Shown: one piece after another, positions 1-11,233 of the stretch
Layout: every line of letters begins with the position of its first letter
Position numbering within the stretch: position 1 is the stretch's first letter
Source: Aspidapion aeneum
Taxonomy: Eukaryota > Arthropoda > Insecta > Coleoptera > Brentidae
Length of the DNA stretch: 64,000 bases
Direction: 5' to 3'
NCBI GenBank assembly: GCA_963576565.1
Contig: OY755046.1
Location: 52,803,471-52,867,470, forward strand
Notes under the pieces: model-generated
Seen by the model: the letters and a program-made list of their open reading frames with translations, nothing else
Database searches by the model: none
Told to the model about the DNA's origin: nothing
Translations under genes and position numbers: made by a program

Positions 1-1107
1 TGAGAAAAGGAGCGCCAGAAATATAGAGACTCATGTTACCTTTGTGGACCTACAAAAAGCATATGATACCGTTCCAGTAGAAAAACTATGGTCAGTGCTA
101 GAGCAGACTAATATCAATCATACATACATAAAAGCGATAAAAGAACTATACAAAGGGTCAAAATCTAAAATTAAAATTGGAAATCGACTTTCAAAATAAT
201 TCCTGGTAACAAAAGGCTTAAGACAGGGATGTTGTATTTCTCCAACTCTTTTTAAAATATATATCGCAGTAGCTCTAAAAAACTGGAAACGGAAAGTGCA
301 CGGCATGGGAATACAACTTAACGACCGATTTACCATATACACACTACAGTTTGCTGACGACCAAGTAATTGTAGCTAATGATAAAGAGGACATGGAGTAT
401 ATGATGAGAAAGTTAATGGAAGAATACCAAAAGTGGGGATTAACAGTGAACGTGGACAGTACTTATGTATTGGAAACGAATCCAGTGAGTTAGAACTAGA
501 CAATGGACAAGTAATATCTCCATGCAATGAATATGTATACTTGGGTGTCACATTTGATGAAGACAGGAACAGACTGTAAAGAACTGGAAAAAGAATAGTA
601 AAAGCAAAAAAGGTTATTGGATGTCTTAACAGTATTTTATGGAGCAGAGAAATAAAAAAGAATGTAAAATTTAACATATATGAAACAATGGTGAAAAGCA
701 CGCTGTTGTATGGAATAGAGACTTGTCGCGTAACAGAAAAATACAAAATAAAAATGGAAAGTGTCGAAATGGATGCAATAAGAAGATCAATGAGAATATC
801 TAGAACAGATCACATAAGAAATGAGATCATAAAAGAAAGAATAGGAATCGAAGGGAGCATAACGGATGACATCACTAAAAGACAACTGATGTGGTACGGC
901 CATGTACAACGGATGAACGACGAAAGATTACCAAAGCAGGTCCTAGAATGGCAACCAATAGGGCGCAGAAAAAGAGGGCGTCCTAAACTAGAATGGCAAC
1001 AGTCAATCCAAAGATCAATGAGTCAAAAAAATCTGACAGAAGATGGTTGTCAGGATCGAAGGAGGTGGAGAATAGGCGTCGGACAACGTAGAAAAACGTT
1101 CTAAACC
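1..1107 (+). pseudogene. Non-LTR retrotransposon (LINE family 1), 3' part of reverse transcriptase ORF, decayed
   Basis: The fragment runs off the left edge. Read with frame changes it gives the palm of a LINE reverse transcriptase: a VDLQKAYDTVP block near the start, the GLRQGCCISP block, then QFADDQV at about 350-370, which is the YADD/FADD catalytic site. The tail at 688-1104 reads LLYGIETCRVTEKYK, then WYGHVQRMND and GRRKRGRPKLEWQ, the basic C-terminal motif seen in many insect LINEs. Damage seen directly: a TAA stop at 197-199 and a frameshift near 480, where reading moves into the GNESSELELDNGQ frame. Coding similarity stops at about 1104, followed by A-rich DNA. Two more copies lie at 38060-39180 (plus) and 19353-19613 (minus). 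The endonuclease domain is outside the window. The clade is uncertain (RTE- or jockey-like). Confidence 0.88.
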
Positions 1108-1124
1108 GACTAAATAAAAATTTT

Positions 1125-1735
1125 TCTTAAAGTGTTTCTAATAACAATATTCATAAAATACATCAACTAACTCAAATATAAAACTTGCCTTATACCAAAT
1201 ATACCAAATGCACAATGGTTTGGGAAGCTTTTAGCTTCTTAAGTCCGTTAAAATAACTACACTGATAAAACAAATCATTGGGGCAAATGCATAATGCATT
1301 TGATATATGCCAAATGCCTAAGATTTGAAACTGATGACAGCATGGTTTTGAGTACAAAACATAAGTCATTTAGATAAGAGAATAGCTCTTCTTTCCAAAG
1401 AATTGTCTTTTTCTAAAACCATGGTTTTCTCAGTTCAAAATCAGCAGTCATTTGGCATATATCAAATGCATTATGCATTTGCCCCAAGGATTTGTTTTTT
1501 CAGTGTACAAATAGAAAGTATAAGTAAACTAGAACAAGTATTTACAGTTTTTAAATAAATATAGTTCGAGAAAACACCACAAATGTAAAAAAATAAACCA
1601 TCAAAGATAAAAAAATACTTAGAAACACATGTAGGGCTCTAATCAAATCGTGGCACTCCAAATGACGCGCTGTCACCTCTTACGCTGCTTCGATCATAGA
1701 GTTACCAGGCAACCTATCCTCTACAAATCTTGGAC
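1125..1735. repeat. Repeat family B, copy 1 (end-truncated, split by a MITE)
   Basis: This stretch matches the reverse complement of about 45425-45770: the ATATTCATAAAATACATYAACTAA-type left part, the AAGCTTAAAGCTTC-like part, and the right end with TGGCACTCCAAATGACGCG and GTTACCAGGCAACCTATCC. It lies directly after LINE family 1. The distal inverted end present in the other copy is missing here. It is interrupted by the 246 bp MITE at 1260-1505. No protein is recognisable. Confidence 0.75.
1260..1505. mobile_element. 246 bp MITE with long TIRs, TA target duplication
   Basis: The two ends are inverted copies of about 55 bp, starting CACTGATAAAACAAATC and ending GATTTGTTTTTTCAGTG; both arms contain GCATAATGCATTTG. 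TA flanks both sides (1258-1259 and 1506-1507). The other family B copy near 45620-45640 lacks this insertion and shows a single TA at the matching position, so both the boundaries and the TA duplication are proven inside the window. TA duplication and TIRs suggest a Tc1/mariner-mobilised non-autonomous element. Confidence 0.9.
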
Positions 1736-2064
1736 AGTACCAATGTTTACAAGACTGGGTCATGTGTAATCATTGACAGTACTAAAAAATTAGCTCTGCA
1801 TGAGAAAGAAAACCAAATAATATGTTCGAAAATAACAATATATGTCGAGGTGAAATTTTAAAGATACGTCACGGGTCAGTGTCTTATTTTGTCGCATTTC
1901 TTTTTGGTAAAGTACGAATGCCTCGGATCTCTAATAACGCTATATTAAGAAAATCTATCTAAAGGTTTTCGTTAGGTCTGGTAAGCCCCCCTAGCCTTTC
2001 AAGCTCAAAATTAGCCTAGTGAACGAAAGGGGATTGCGTATCCTTGTTTAAGAAAAGCTGGTCT
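1736..2064. other. No recognisable gene
   Basis: About 330 bp between family B and the large tandem array. I see no coding similarity, TIRs or repeats shared with the rest of the window. Confidence 0.4.
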
Positions 2065-5000
2065 GCCTACATTATCTTTAAGTAAACCAATCCAATAAAC
2101 ATTTTTTTTTTCATTTAACCGGATTTGTATATCCAATGGTTTCCAATATCCTGAGCACGGATCCCGAGGTACGTATATCATTTTATAGTGGACACATTGA
2201 AAGCGATAAAAGATTCGAAGGGAAATATATCCTAATGCTTTAGAATTTTTTTATTGCATTTTTATTTTATTTGATAAAACATAAACTTAAATGCAGTATC
2301 TTACGCTAAAAAATTAGATTTTTTAAGGCCCCTTGACATGAAGCAATGAACATGCAATTGCATGCAATATTAGGGTCCCTGACATGACATCATTTTATAA
2401 ACAAACAAATATGTCACATTCAGGGGCAGTAATCTTGCATGCAAGTGCCAGTATATTGCTTTATGTCAAGAGTCCTTTAAGACTTAATAATAAAGCAGTG
2501 GCAGCAATATTTTTCTGGAGAAAAGTTAAGCATTAGATTATGGTCCCAATGAAAAATAGTTTGAGTTGACTAAACTACTAAATTCCTTTTGGTTTACATA
2601 GGACTTTAACAAATAAATTACACGGCACTTTGGATCGATAATTTTTTGGTCTAGTCTAGAACAAACACCCCTGTGTCAATTCCAAATAATGTGTTTATAA
2701 GTACTTTGTTGGGTGACCGAATTGTTATGTTGTATTTTGTTAATAAATATTTTCTGTCCACGTTTATTTTCTCTCGTTTTGTATAGTGTAACCTGGCAGC
2801 TATCGATACAATTTGAAAGCTGTTACTCATCCATGAAATGTATTTAGGGTCTCTAGTGTGACCTAAATAAGAAGAGTCCTTGCCTAACCAAAGTTCAGCT
2901 TTTTAGGAGTTAATCTATGCTTTTGTGTTGTTTGTTTTGTACTTTTTCTTTTTGAGAAACCTTGGTCAACAAATCCAAAATTTTGCTTTAAAGGATCTTG
3001 GCCAGTATGGAGTATATGTTTTTTTATTTAACTGGATTTGTATATTCAATGGTTTCCAACATCCCGAAGTATACTATTTTATAGTGGACATATTGAAAGT
3101 AATAAAAACTTCGTATTCGCGCTTCTATTTTTATTTGATTTGGTAAAATATAAAGTTAAATGCAGCATTTCACGCTAAGAAATTGGAATCTTCAACACAG
3201 TGCAGTAGCAGCTTTATTTTTCTGGATAAAAGTTTAGCATTATTTAATACCCCCAGCAAAAAATAGTTTTAGAAGGCTAATCTACTAAACTTAATTTACA
3301 TAGGACTCTAAAAAATGGAGTACCCAGCAGTTGGCTTGAGAATTTTTGGGTCTAGAAAGAACACCGCACTGTGTCAATTTCAAATAAAGTGTTTATAAGT
3401 ACTTTCTTGGGTGGCCGGATTGTTATCTTGTATTTTGTTAATAAATATTTTCTGTCCGCGTTTATTTTCTCTCGATATTTATAGTGTAACCTGGAAGCTA
3501 TCGATAAAATTTGAAAGCTGTTACTCATCCATCAAATGTATTTAGGGTCTCTTGTGTAACCTAAATAAGATGAGTCCTTGCTTAACCAAAGTTCAGCCTT
3601 TTTTGGCGTTAATCTATGCTTCTGTATTGTTTGTTTTGTAGTTTTTCTTTTTGAGTATCCTTGGGCAACAAATCCAAAATTTTTCTTAAAAAAACCTTGG
3701 CCAGTATGCAGTATATGCGTCAATTTTATCAAAAAGTATTTGGGTTCGACCAACAATTCTAAACTACTACTTATTAGTCCCATCGATTGCTCAGTGATTT
3801 CGCGCAGTTCCAAAACATTCTAGAACTGAAACCCGTACAAACCACAAGAATACTGAAAATTTTGCAATGTTTTTTAAAACGCACAACTTTTTTCTTAACT
3901 CTCTATCTACGTAAGAACCTCGTGTTAAAATCAAAAAAGCCTACATTTACTTTAAGCAAACATAACGCATGTTTTTTATTTAACTGGATTTGTACGTTTA
4001 ATGGCTTCCAACATCCCGAAGTATATCATTTTATAGTGGACATATTGAAAGCAATAAAAACTTCGAAGGGAAATATATCTTAATGTTTTAGATTTCTTTC
4101 ATTGTATCCCCCGCGTTTCGATTTTTATTTGATTTGATAAAATATAAAGTAAATGCAGTATTTCACGCTAAGAAATTGAAATCTTCAACACTTAGTAAAG
4201 CAGCTTTATTTTTCTGAGAATTTGTTGCTCTAGAACACACCAATGTGTCCATTCCAAATAAAGTGTTTATAAGTACTTGTATTTTCTGTCTGCGTTTATT
4301 TTCTCTCGTTTTGTATAGTGCGACATGACATGATAAATGTATTTAGGGTCTCTAGTGTGACCTAAAGAAGAAGAATCCTTGCCTAACCAAAGCTTAGCCT
4401 TTGTCGGCGATAATCTATGTTTCGGTGTTGTTTGTTTTGTAGTCCTTCTTTTTGAGAATCCTTGGTCAAAAAAGTCAAAATATTGCTTTAAAAGACTGGC
4501 CAGTATGCAGTATATACAGCAATTTTATCAACATGCATTTGGGTTCATCCAACAATTTTGAACTGCTTATAACAGTCTCTTCGTTTGCTCAACGATTCCG
4601 CGCAGTTCTAACACATTCTAGGACATTGTTCTGAAATCCGAAACCCAAACAAACCACAAGAAGATCGAAATGCAATGCAATTGCAACGTTTTTTAAAACG
4701 CACAACAACAACACAAAGGGCCTCGAACATTATTAACTTATATATTATCTTTGAGCAAACAATAAGCAACTTCTGTATAGTTAACTGGATTTGTATATCC
4801 AATGGTTTCCAACATCCCGAAGTCTGTCATTTTATAGTGGACATATTGAAGGCAATAAAAGTTTCGAAGAAAACGATAAGATATTCTAATGCTTTAGATT
4901 TTGTATTGCATACACTGCGTCTTGATTTTGATTTGATTTGATTTGATTAAATATAGAGTTATATAGAGTATATTACGCTAAGGAATTAGATTCTCCATCA

Positions 5001-5220
5001 CTCAGTACAGCAGTGGCAGCAATATTTTTCTGGAAATAAGTTAAGCAACAAAAAACAGTTTGAGCTGGCTAATCTACTAAAATTCTTTTTGTTTACGCAG
5101 GACTCTATAAAATGAATTACCCGACAGTTTTGGTCGAAAGTTGGTTGGTCTATCTGCTCCTAATAACCACAAACGCCACTGTGTCAATTTCATATTAAGT
5201 GTTCGTAAGTACTTTCTTGA
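2065..5220. repeat. Large-unit tandem array, four diverged units of about 0.75-0.95 kb
   Basis: A landmark reading TTTAACTGGATTTGTAT, then ATGGTTTCCAACATCCCGAAG and TTTTATAGTGGACATATTGAA, recurs at about 2113, 3024, 3971 and 4780, all in the same direction. A second landmark (TGTCAATTCCAAATAAAGTGTTTATAAGTAC) follows at about 2673, 3372, 4245 and 5180. A third (GGGTCTCTAGTGTGACCTAAATAAG, GAGTCCTTGCCTAACCAAAG) occurs in units 1-3. Unit spacing varies because of deletions, and unit 1 carries a 150 bp MITE. Open frames here (for example 2925-3146, 3787-4083, 4675-4941) are chance readings of the repeat. Function unknown. Confidence 0.88.
2327..2476. mobile_element. 150 bp TTAA-flanked MITE inside tandem unit 1
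   Basis: TTAA occurs at 2323-2326 and 2477-2480. The arms start GGCCCCTTGACATGAAGCAA and, on the other strand, AGGACTCTTGACATAAAGCAA. The other tandem units have no such insertion at the matching place (after CGCTAAGAAATT). A relic of the same end is seen at about 16648-16678. The TTAA duplication suggests mobilisation by a piggyBac- or Kolobok-type transposase. Confidence 0.75.
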
Positions 5221-6140
5221 GAAAGGATTTGTGGATTGATCAAACCGTCAGACTTTAAAATTAATACGGTATTTTCGTTCAGTATTGTTTGAAATATTAG
5301 CATTCAAGGAAATATTCGACCCGTCACAACTTCTACAAATTATATAGAACTGTACATTAGAAAATTAGTGTTAAAAAAAGAATTTGTTTTGTACGCCCGG
5401 AGAAAATTATGGTCTACCTAATTTACCTATGAAGCACACTTATTTACTGTCTATTGTTTATCAAACAATTTGAAACCCAGTTTTCGTTATTTAAAAATTA
5501 CTAACTTTAATCGCGCCAGCTAAAATAACTTCGTTTAGTCTTTATTCACCTTTTGATTCATCGCAAAGAAAAATTAATTTTTCTATGCTGGCCAACGACT
5601 TATTGTTAAACGACAATTTTCCTTTTAATTAAAGGTTTTCTTTCTAGATTTTTTATAAACTTTTTATCGTCATTTTACCTCTATTGTAGACAGCACAAAT
5701 TTTAGTGCTTTTCTAGTCTCCACTTTTTATATTTTTCAGCTTTCTCATAATATTAAGGTATACCACGTCTTCATTTAGCCCACAATTACCTGGTATCTGT
5801 TGTATACGACATTTTTACGGAGAACTAAATACGTTTTCAATTCACTTTTAAAATACATCTTTACTTATTTACTCTTTTTTTGTTTCCGAATCCCACATTT
5901 ACTACCGCTTTTTAGAGATCGTATCAATGATCGACTGCCATCAAAACGGAGATCGTTTCGAAACTGACATCTCTCGATTTTATTTTATAGACCCAATCAG
6001 CTTATGTGTCTAAATTTGTCACAAAAATTACGTTTGCTTTTAGTAATATTACTTTTAAAAAGTTTTAATACAAATTTTAACCAAACCAAAACAAAAATAA
6101 AACTGATGAAAAATAACTAGCATTAAAATTTAACAGCTGA
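5221..6140. other. Intergenic AT-rich DNA, no gene seen
   Basis: Low-complexity AT-rich DNA with no open frame of interest. Near 5925-5985 GATCGTATCAATGATCG and GAGATCGTTTCG hint at a degraded repeat, but nothing could be assigned. Confidence 0.4.
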
Positions 6141-6880
6141 TTTCTACTAGAGGCCCTGGGTACATTTGTCGGATGTGATTCCCAGACAGGGCTATCAAAA
6201 TGGACGGGCCACGATCTACAACTTTGTTGACGTCACAGCGAAGGCTGAATTTCTTTTTAATGGTCACGTCACACCACATCTGATTATGTTTAAAATATTA
6301 AAGTTGGAATGAAAATTGATATTTTTTTAAATAATGCCGGTTTTGAGATTGTTTTTATAATATTCTTGTAAAACATTTTTTTTTAACTGTATAGTAATCC
6401 TTAATTTTTCAGAGCGGCTTCATTAGCTCACACAAAATTAAATTTAAAGCAGTATTTACATTCGTTTTTGCGTGAAAAGTAATCGGCTCACCTACAACTT
6501 TTTGTTTATATTCGGCAACTATTAAAACTTATTTAGATGTGTTTACAAAAATTACATCATCAAAAAATGATTTTTGTTGTGTAATTGGGTTTTAAAAAGA
6601 TTAACACTGGCATTTTTGGATTTTAAATGAATTTTATTGTAAAAATTCATAAAAAAAATCGAAAAAATTTTACAAAACATACAATAAAACAAATGCTGTG
6701 AGGAACACAGATGACAAAGTCAAACCTTCAAGATTTTAACCTTTTACTCATGTTTCATCCTTACAAAAGTTTGGTAGGATATCGGGATAATTTCGCTGGA
6801 ATTTTGCTGAAATCTGTAGTGCAAGTTTGAAAATATCACAAATAAATCTCTATTCACTCATAAGACCCAATGTAAAATAA
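6141..6880 (-). repeat. Repeat family C, copy 1
   Basis: Homologous, in inverted orientation, to 33365-34125 and partly to 31090-31545; the inner end is also seen at about 51540-51690. Landmarks are GGACGGGCCACGATC beside TTGACGTCACAG (CRE palindrome at 6228-6235) at one end, and CATCCTTACAAAAGTTTGGT followed by ATATCGGGAT at the other. No coding similarity is recognisable. It is strand-tagged minus only to show that it is inverted relative to the other copies. Confidence 0.78.
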
Positions 6881-8426
6881 ACAAAAGCTGATTCTTTCAG
6901 AGTCGTGGTCTGTATTTTTTGTTGGTCTTAAACCAATTTAAGGCATACCATACTTTGTCTATGTTATTACCCTGGACATTTTTAATATCTTAGGTTAGGA
7001 AATAGTTAAAATGTTAACAACAAAATCACAACAGATTGTGAGTTTAATTGTTTTTGGTTGTCTGCGCGTTGTGTATTCTTCTACTCTTAAGTTATTTAAA
7101 TTTTTTAACAGGTCAACCTTCTTATTATTTGTTTATTTACACACTTTTGAAACATACTTCATAGAAATTGTCAAGAACATAGTTGATACTTTTATAGAAT
7201 ACAAGAATAATTAATATTCTTTTACTTTGAAATTTACGGCACAGTAACAACTTTTGACATTAAATTATTGATAACTACAGATATCAATTATTGTCTTTTA
7301 TTTAAAACGAAATTTCCTAACAACTGTCAAAGGAAGTCGCTCACCTTTGGTTTAAAGCAACTGTCAAAATATATCGAGGGCCTCTATTTCTACCAACCAA
7401 TTTAATAACACTTGATATTGACATCGACATTTACATCGAGCTAATGTCAAAAACTTCAATCGTATTAAAAAAAACTTATTGAGTTCTACATATAACATAG
7501 TAAAACCACGGATAATAGAACATTTACAGATTGGATTTGACCAAAGTAAAAGCGGCAAATCAAAAATGGTCGCCGTCCCGGCCTTTTTAACCATTGATAT
7601 TTCGTTCTCTGGTTTAGACTGGCCAAGGGATTGTCAACTACTATTTATGTTTATTTTTTTTCTGCTCGTTTTTTTTTAAATTAAATTTGGGAAGAAATAT
7701 ATCTGCTAAAAACTGTTCAGAGTCTTAAAACATAACTTTTTTTATTAGAGTTAGTAAAGTCTCAGAGTTTCTTTCTTTTTCAACAAAAACACAACAAAAA
7801 TAACATTAACTTTCAATTTCCGACATTTTGACACATTTCGACAAGGCACTGATAAACTCAAAGCATAAGAAAGTTTTGTTAGGCTGCCTACCAGTGCCGA
7901 ACCATTTTTACCATGTTTTCAACTAATCTCTAGCTCTTCTAATATCTCTGAGTAACACTTATAACTAAAAAGTTTAATTTTTCCACAACGCTTTAATAAG
8001 TCGAAAGCGTAATGCCAACTTTTCCTCTCAAAACGAGGAACGAGGTCTGAAAAGCAAAGCTTGGAAAACATTCCCATTTAAATTTAAAAACTTTGGTTCA
8101 AAACCCCAACTCAGGTACAATTACAGGGTACACTTAGTAGTGTGGTAGGTATAAATCGTCAGGTCCTTTTAAGCTAAGTGTGCACTTTCTAGTAAATTGT
8201 AAAAGTTTTTCACCAAGTAGGTACTTGCTGCCGTGTGTGCACTTTATTTAAATTGTTTTGCAAATCTGACTGTTTTTAAATGTTTTGAAACATACTCAAA
8301 ATAACAGAGTGCTAGCAATTGTTTCTTTCGTTTACACTACTAGTTTCAGCTCTGTATGCATATGTGCACGAGGCCTAAAGACGACTCCATTTTTAATTAT
8401 TTTTAACACCCACCATTTGCCAGTAC
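6881..8426. other. No gene recognised
   Basis: AT-rich DNA with only short chance frames (7011-7214, 7364-7594, 7479-7679), none resembling a known family. Around 8110-8360 the motifs GTGTGCACTTTCTAG, GTGTGTGCACTTTA and CATATGTGCACGAG suggest a worn repeat. Confidence 0.4.
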
Positions 8427-8495
8427 GTTTAGACTAAGGTCACTCATCGTAAAGCAAGCTTTACTGCCTTTACGATGAGTGTCTTTAGTTTAGAC
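8427..8495. repeat. Strong hairpin (about 28-bp stem)
   Basis: The left arm GTTTAGACTAAGGTCACTCA continues TCGTAAAG and pairs with CTTTACGATGAGTG plus TCTTTAGTTTAGAC across a 13-nt loop. The inner 13 bp are perfect; the outer part has a few mismatches. It may be a palindromic MITE or the transcribed foldback of a small RNA precursor; nothing in sequence alone decides. Confidence 0.7.
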
Positions 8496-9249
8496 GCCGG
8501 GTGTGATCCAAAGAACTACCTGTAATAACCAAAATTATTTTTTCCGCATTTTTTTATAATGCATACTTTTAAGACCATTCGGAAATATCTGTAGTAACTA
8601 GTAAGTAATTTGCCAGTCAGTCCTTGACGAAAATTTATTGAAAAGTGGACACCTGGCTTAAAGTTTACGAAATGCAACAGTGTATAACCTGAAATAAATA
8701 TTAACTTCAATAGAATCTACAATAAATTTAAAATTGCTCAAAGTGTGAAATTTTATGGTCTCGAACAAGCCAACTGTTAAGCACCTGTGACCCGAAGGTA
8801 TAAAATACTTTTTAAATAATAATTTCAAAGTGCATAAAAATTTCTTTTTAAAGCTTTCTTTGACATTGTACATTTTAATTCTTTTCAGAGCGATAAAAAA
8901 ATCGCTTAAGGGATTTTAACAAAATAGGAATTAGCTTTTTTTTCAATCCACATTGTAAAACCCTTAAAATCCTAATGGAGGGCCGGGCTTGAAATCCATA
9001 AAAGCTAATAAGTGGGTAGCTGCCAAACATTTTCAGTTATCTCGTATTTCCTATCGAACCTACTTATCTTTTGTTTACCTCAATAAACTGGAGTCACTGT
9101 TCCCAAAAATGGTTTTGATTAACTTCTGGTATTATTAAATAGGTAGGTTAGTAAAATGAAATATCTTCTTTTCTTCTTCATAAAATTTTAATTTCTGCTG
9201 GTTTTTGCATTATGAAAGAATGTTTTTCATTTTGATCTTTTTCCAAATT

Positions 9250-10135
9250 TTACCCACAGATTTAAAAAATTAGAGTTTATGTGCAAATATGGCGTGTGTG
9301 ATATCAAACGAAAGGTAATTGAGTCTGGAGTTAAACAAAATACATTTTAATTTATTTTAAAAAAAGGGTGGGGGTATATTTCAAAAATTAGAGTTTAAGT
9401 GAAAATATGGCGTGTGTGATATCAAACGAAAGGTAATTGAGTCCGGAGTTTAACAAAATACATTTTAGTTTTTGTTTTTAGCTCACACATATACTATACT
9501 ATAGTAGTGTGAGCTATGGTGATCCTAATTTTTTCGAGAAAAAAAAAGTTGCTGAAAAATTTTTATATATCTTTGCGTTTCAGATGATTTTGAAACTTTT
9601 TTGTTGCGCCGTCTGTCTGTCTGTCTGTCTGTATGTCTGTCTGTCTGTCTGTAACGACCAACGCGCATAACTCAAAAACCGCTTGGCCGATTTTAATGAA
9701 ATTTGGTACCTCGGCTGGGTCTTGGGTCGAGATGGTCCCATTTAAAAATGAACAAAATCCACCGAACACAAACCGAATAAAAGGGTGGGGGTAGATTTAA
9801 AAAATTAGAGTTTATGTGCAAATATGGCGTGTGTGATATCAAACGAAAGGTAATTGAGTCTGGAGTTAAACAAAATAAATTTTAATTTATTTTAAAAAAA
9901 GGTTGGGGGTATATTTCAAAAATTAGAGTTTAAGTGAAAATGTGGCTTGTGTGATATCAAACGAAAGGTAATTGAGTCCGGAGTTTAACAAAATACATTT
10001 TAGTTTTTGTTTTTTTTAAGGGTGGGGGTAGATTTTAAAAATTTTAGTTTAAGTCAAAACATGGCTTGTGTGGTATCAAACAAAAGGTAATTTACTCTGG
10101 AGTTGAGTAAAATATATTTCAGTTTTTAGTTATAT
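9250..10135. repeat. 117-120 bp tandem repeat, five copies, interrupted
   Basis: Units starting near 9255, 9374, 9792, 9911 and 10031 share TTAGAGTTTATGTGCAAATA, TGGCGTGTGTGATATCAAAC and GAAAGGTAATTGAGTC. Each ends in a GGGTGGGGGT run that leads into the next unit. The second and third units are separated by the insertion at 9480-9785. Confidence 0.9.
9480..9785. mobile_element. Palindrome-tipped segment with (GTCT)n tract, possible Helentron/DINE-like piece
   Basis: It starts with a 36-bp palindrome (AGCTCACAC at 9480, GTGTGAGCT to 9515), carries (GTCT)n at about 9611-9652, then a CATAACTCAAAAACCGCTTGG / GAAATTTGGTACCTCGGCTG module of a kind seen in many insect repeats. A related palindrome closes the array at 10137-10177. 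A GTCY microsatellite, tandem repeats and terminal hairpins together are the layout described for DINE-1/Helentron non-autonomous elements. No Rep/helicase coding is present, so the class is inferred. Confidence 0.5.
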
Positions 10136-10136
10136 T

Positions 10137-10177
10137 AGCTCACATGTAAACTATAACTATAGTACCTAGTGTGAGCT
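10137..10177. repeat. Palindrome related to the one at 9480
   Basis: AGCTCACATGTAAACTATAA pairs with its distal arm ending CTAGTGTGAGCT. Together with 9480-9515 it brackets the 117-bp units. Confidence 0.75.
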
Positions 10178-11233
10178 TAGGGGCCCATATATTGGCAGAG
10201 TTTTTTTTTAGGCACTCATTCACTAGACATTTTAAGGCCTTTAAAAAAGACAGGCTTTGCCCCTGTATAAATCAGCTGATACTCCAAGCCCTATTTTTAC
10301 ATTCAGTCTTAAGGAAGGATAGAAGCGTTTTCTCCATATTTTTGATGTGTGATTAAACACATGTAACAAAAACCAAATAGAGTAAACGCAGCTTGGTTTA
10401 AAAATAAGATGTGGAAAAAAATTGAGTAAACGTCTTACAGTGCTGGCTAGTTTTCATAATTTGAGATATGGACTAAGGAAGACATAGACAGGAGTTACAA
10501 AGCTTTTTGTGCTAGGATACAGGAGGACATGAAAACAAATCCCGCATCTTTTTGGCAGTGTATTAAATCTAAGAAAGGTAATTTCATCTTTACCTACGAC
10601 AAGAATCAACCACTCGGACAAGTCTATGGAGGATGCGGGAGAAATTGTTAAATTATTTTCATAATATTTTCAGGAATCCTTTATATCTACAGAAGTATAA
10701 ATCTTTATGATGCTTCTGCCTCAAGCTTTACTTATAATTATTTTGCTGAGGATTACATTTATCAATACCTAAAAAAGATCAAACCAAAGGACACTGTGGG
10801 TCATGACGAAGTTCCGGAATTTTTTCTTAATGACTGTGCTACCGTAGTTAAAGTGTCTCTGTTTAAGCTGTTTAATATGTCGATCGCTCCATCAAAATCT
10901 CCTAGATCCTAAAAGTCTTTAAGATCGCTCCCGCCTAGGATACTAATAAGATTAAGAACTATAGACTTGTATCGATTATTAAATTTTCTAAGAAAGCTTT
11001 TGATGAGTGTAAACAGATTGCCATAGTTAACACCGATTTCTCAAAGGCGTTATATACAGGGTGTTCGGCACATGAACCATCAAAATTTTTTGGGATATTG
11101 TGGGGTCATTTGCTATCTTTTCAACCTTGGAACTTGGGTCCTTAGAGTCACGGCTAAAGAGATATGAATTTAAATTTCTTTTTCTCAAATTATCCAAAAT
11201 TCCACCTTTAAACCCTCGTAAGCTTTTTATTAA

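Noticed and set aside
2925..4941. Related 60-98 codon frames repeated along the 2-5 kb array as a tandem gene family
   Set aside because: The frames shift between units and no reading is conserved; similarity is at the DNA level only.
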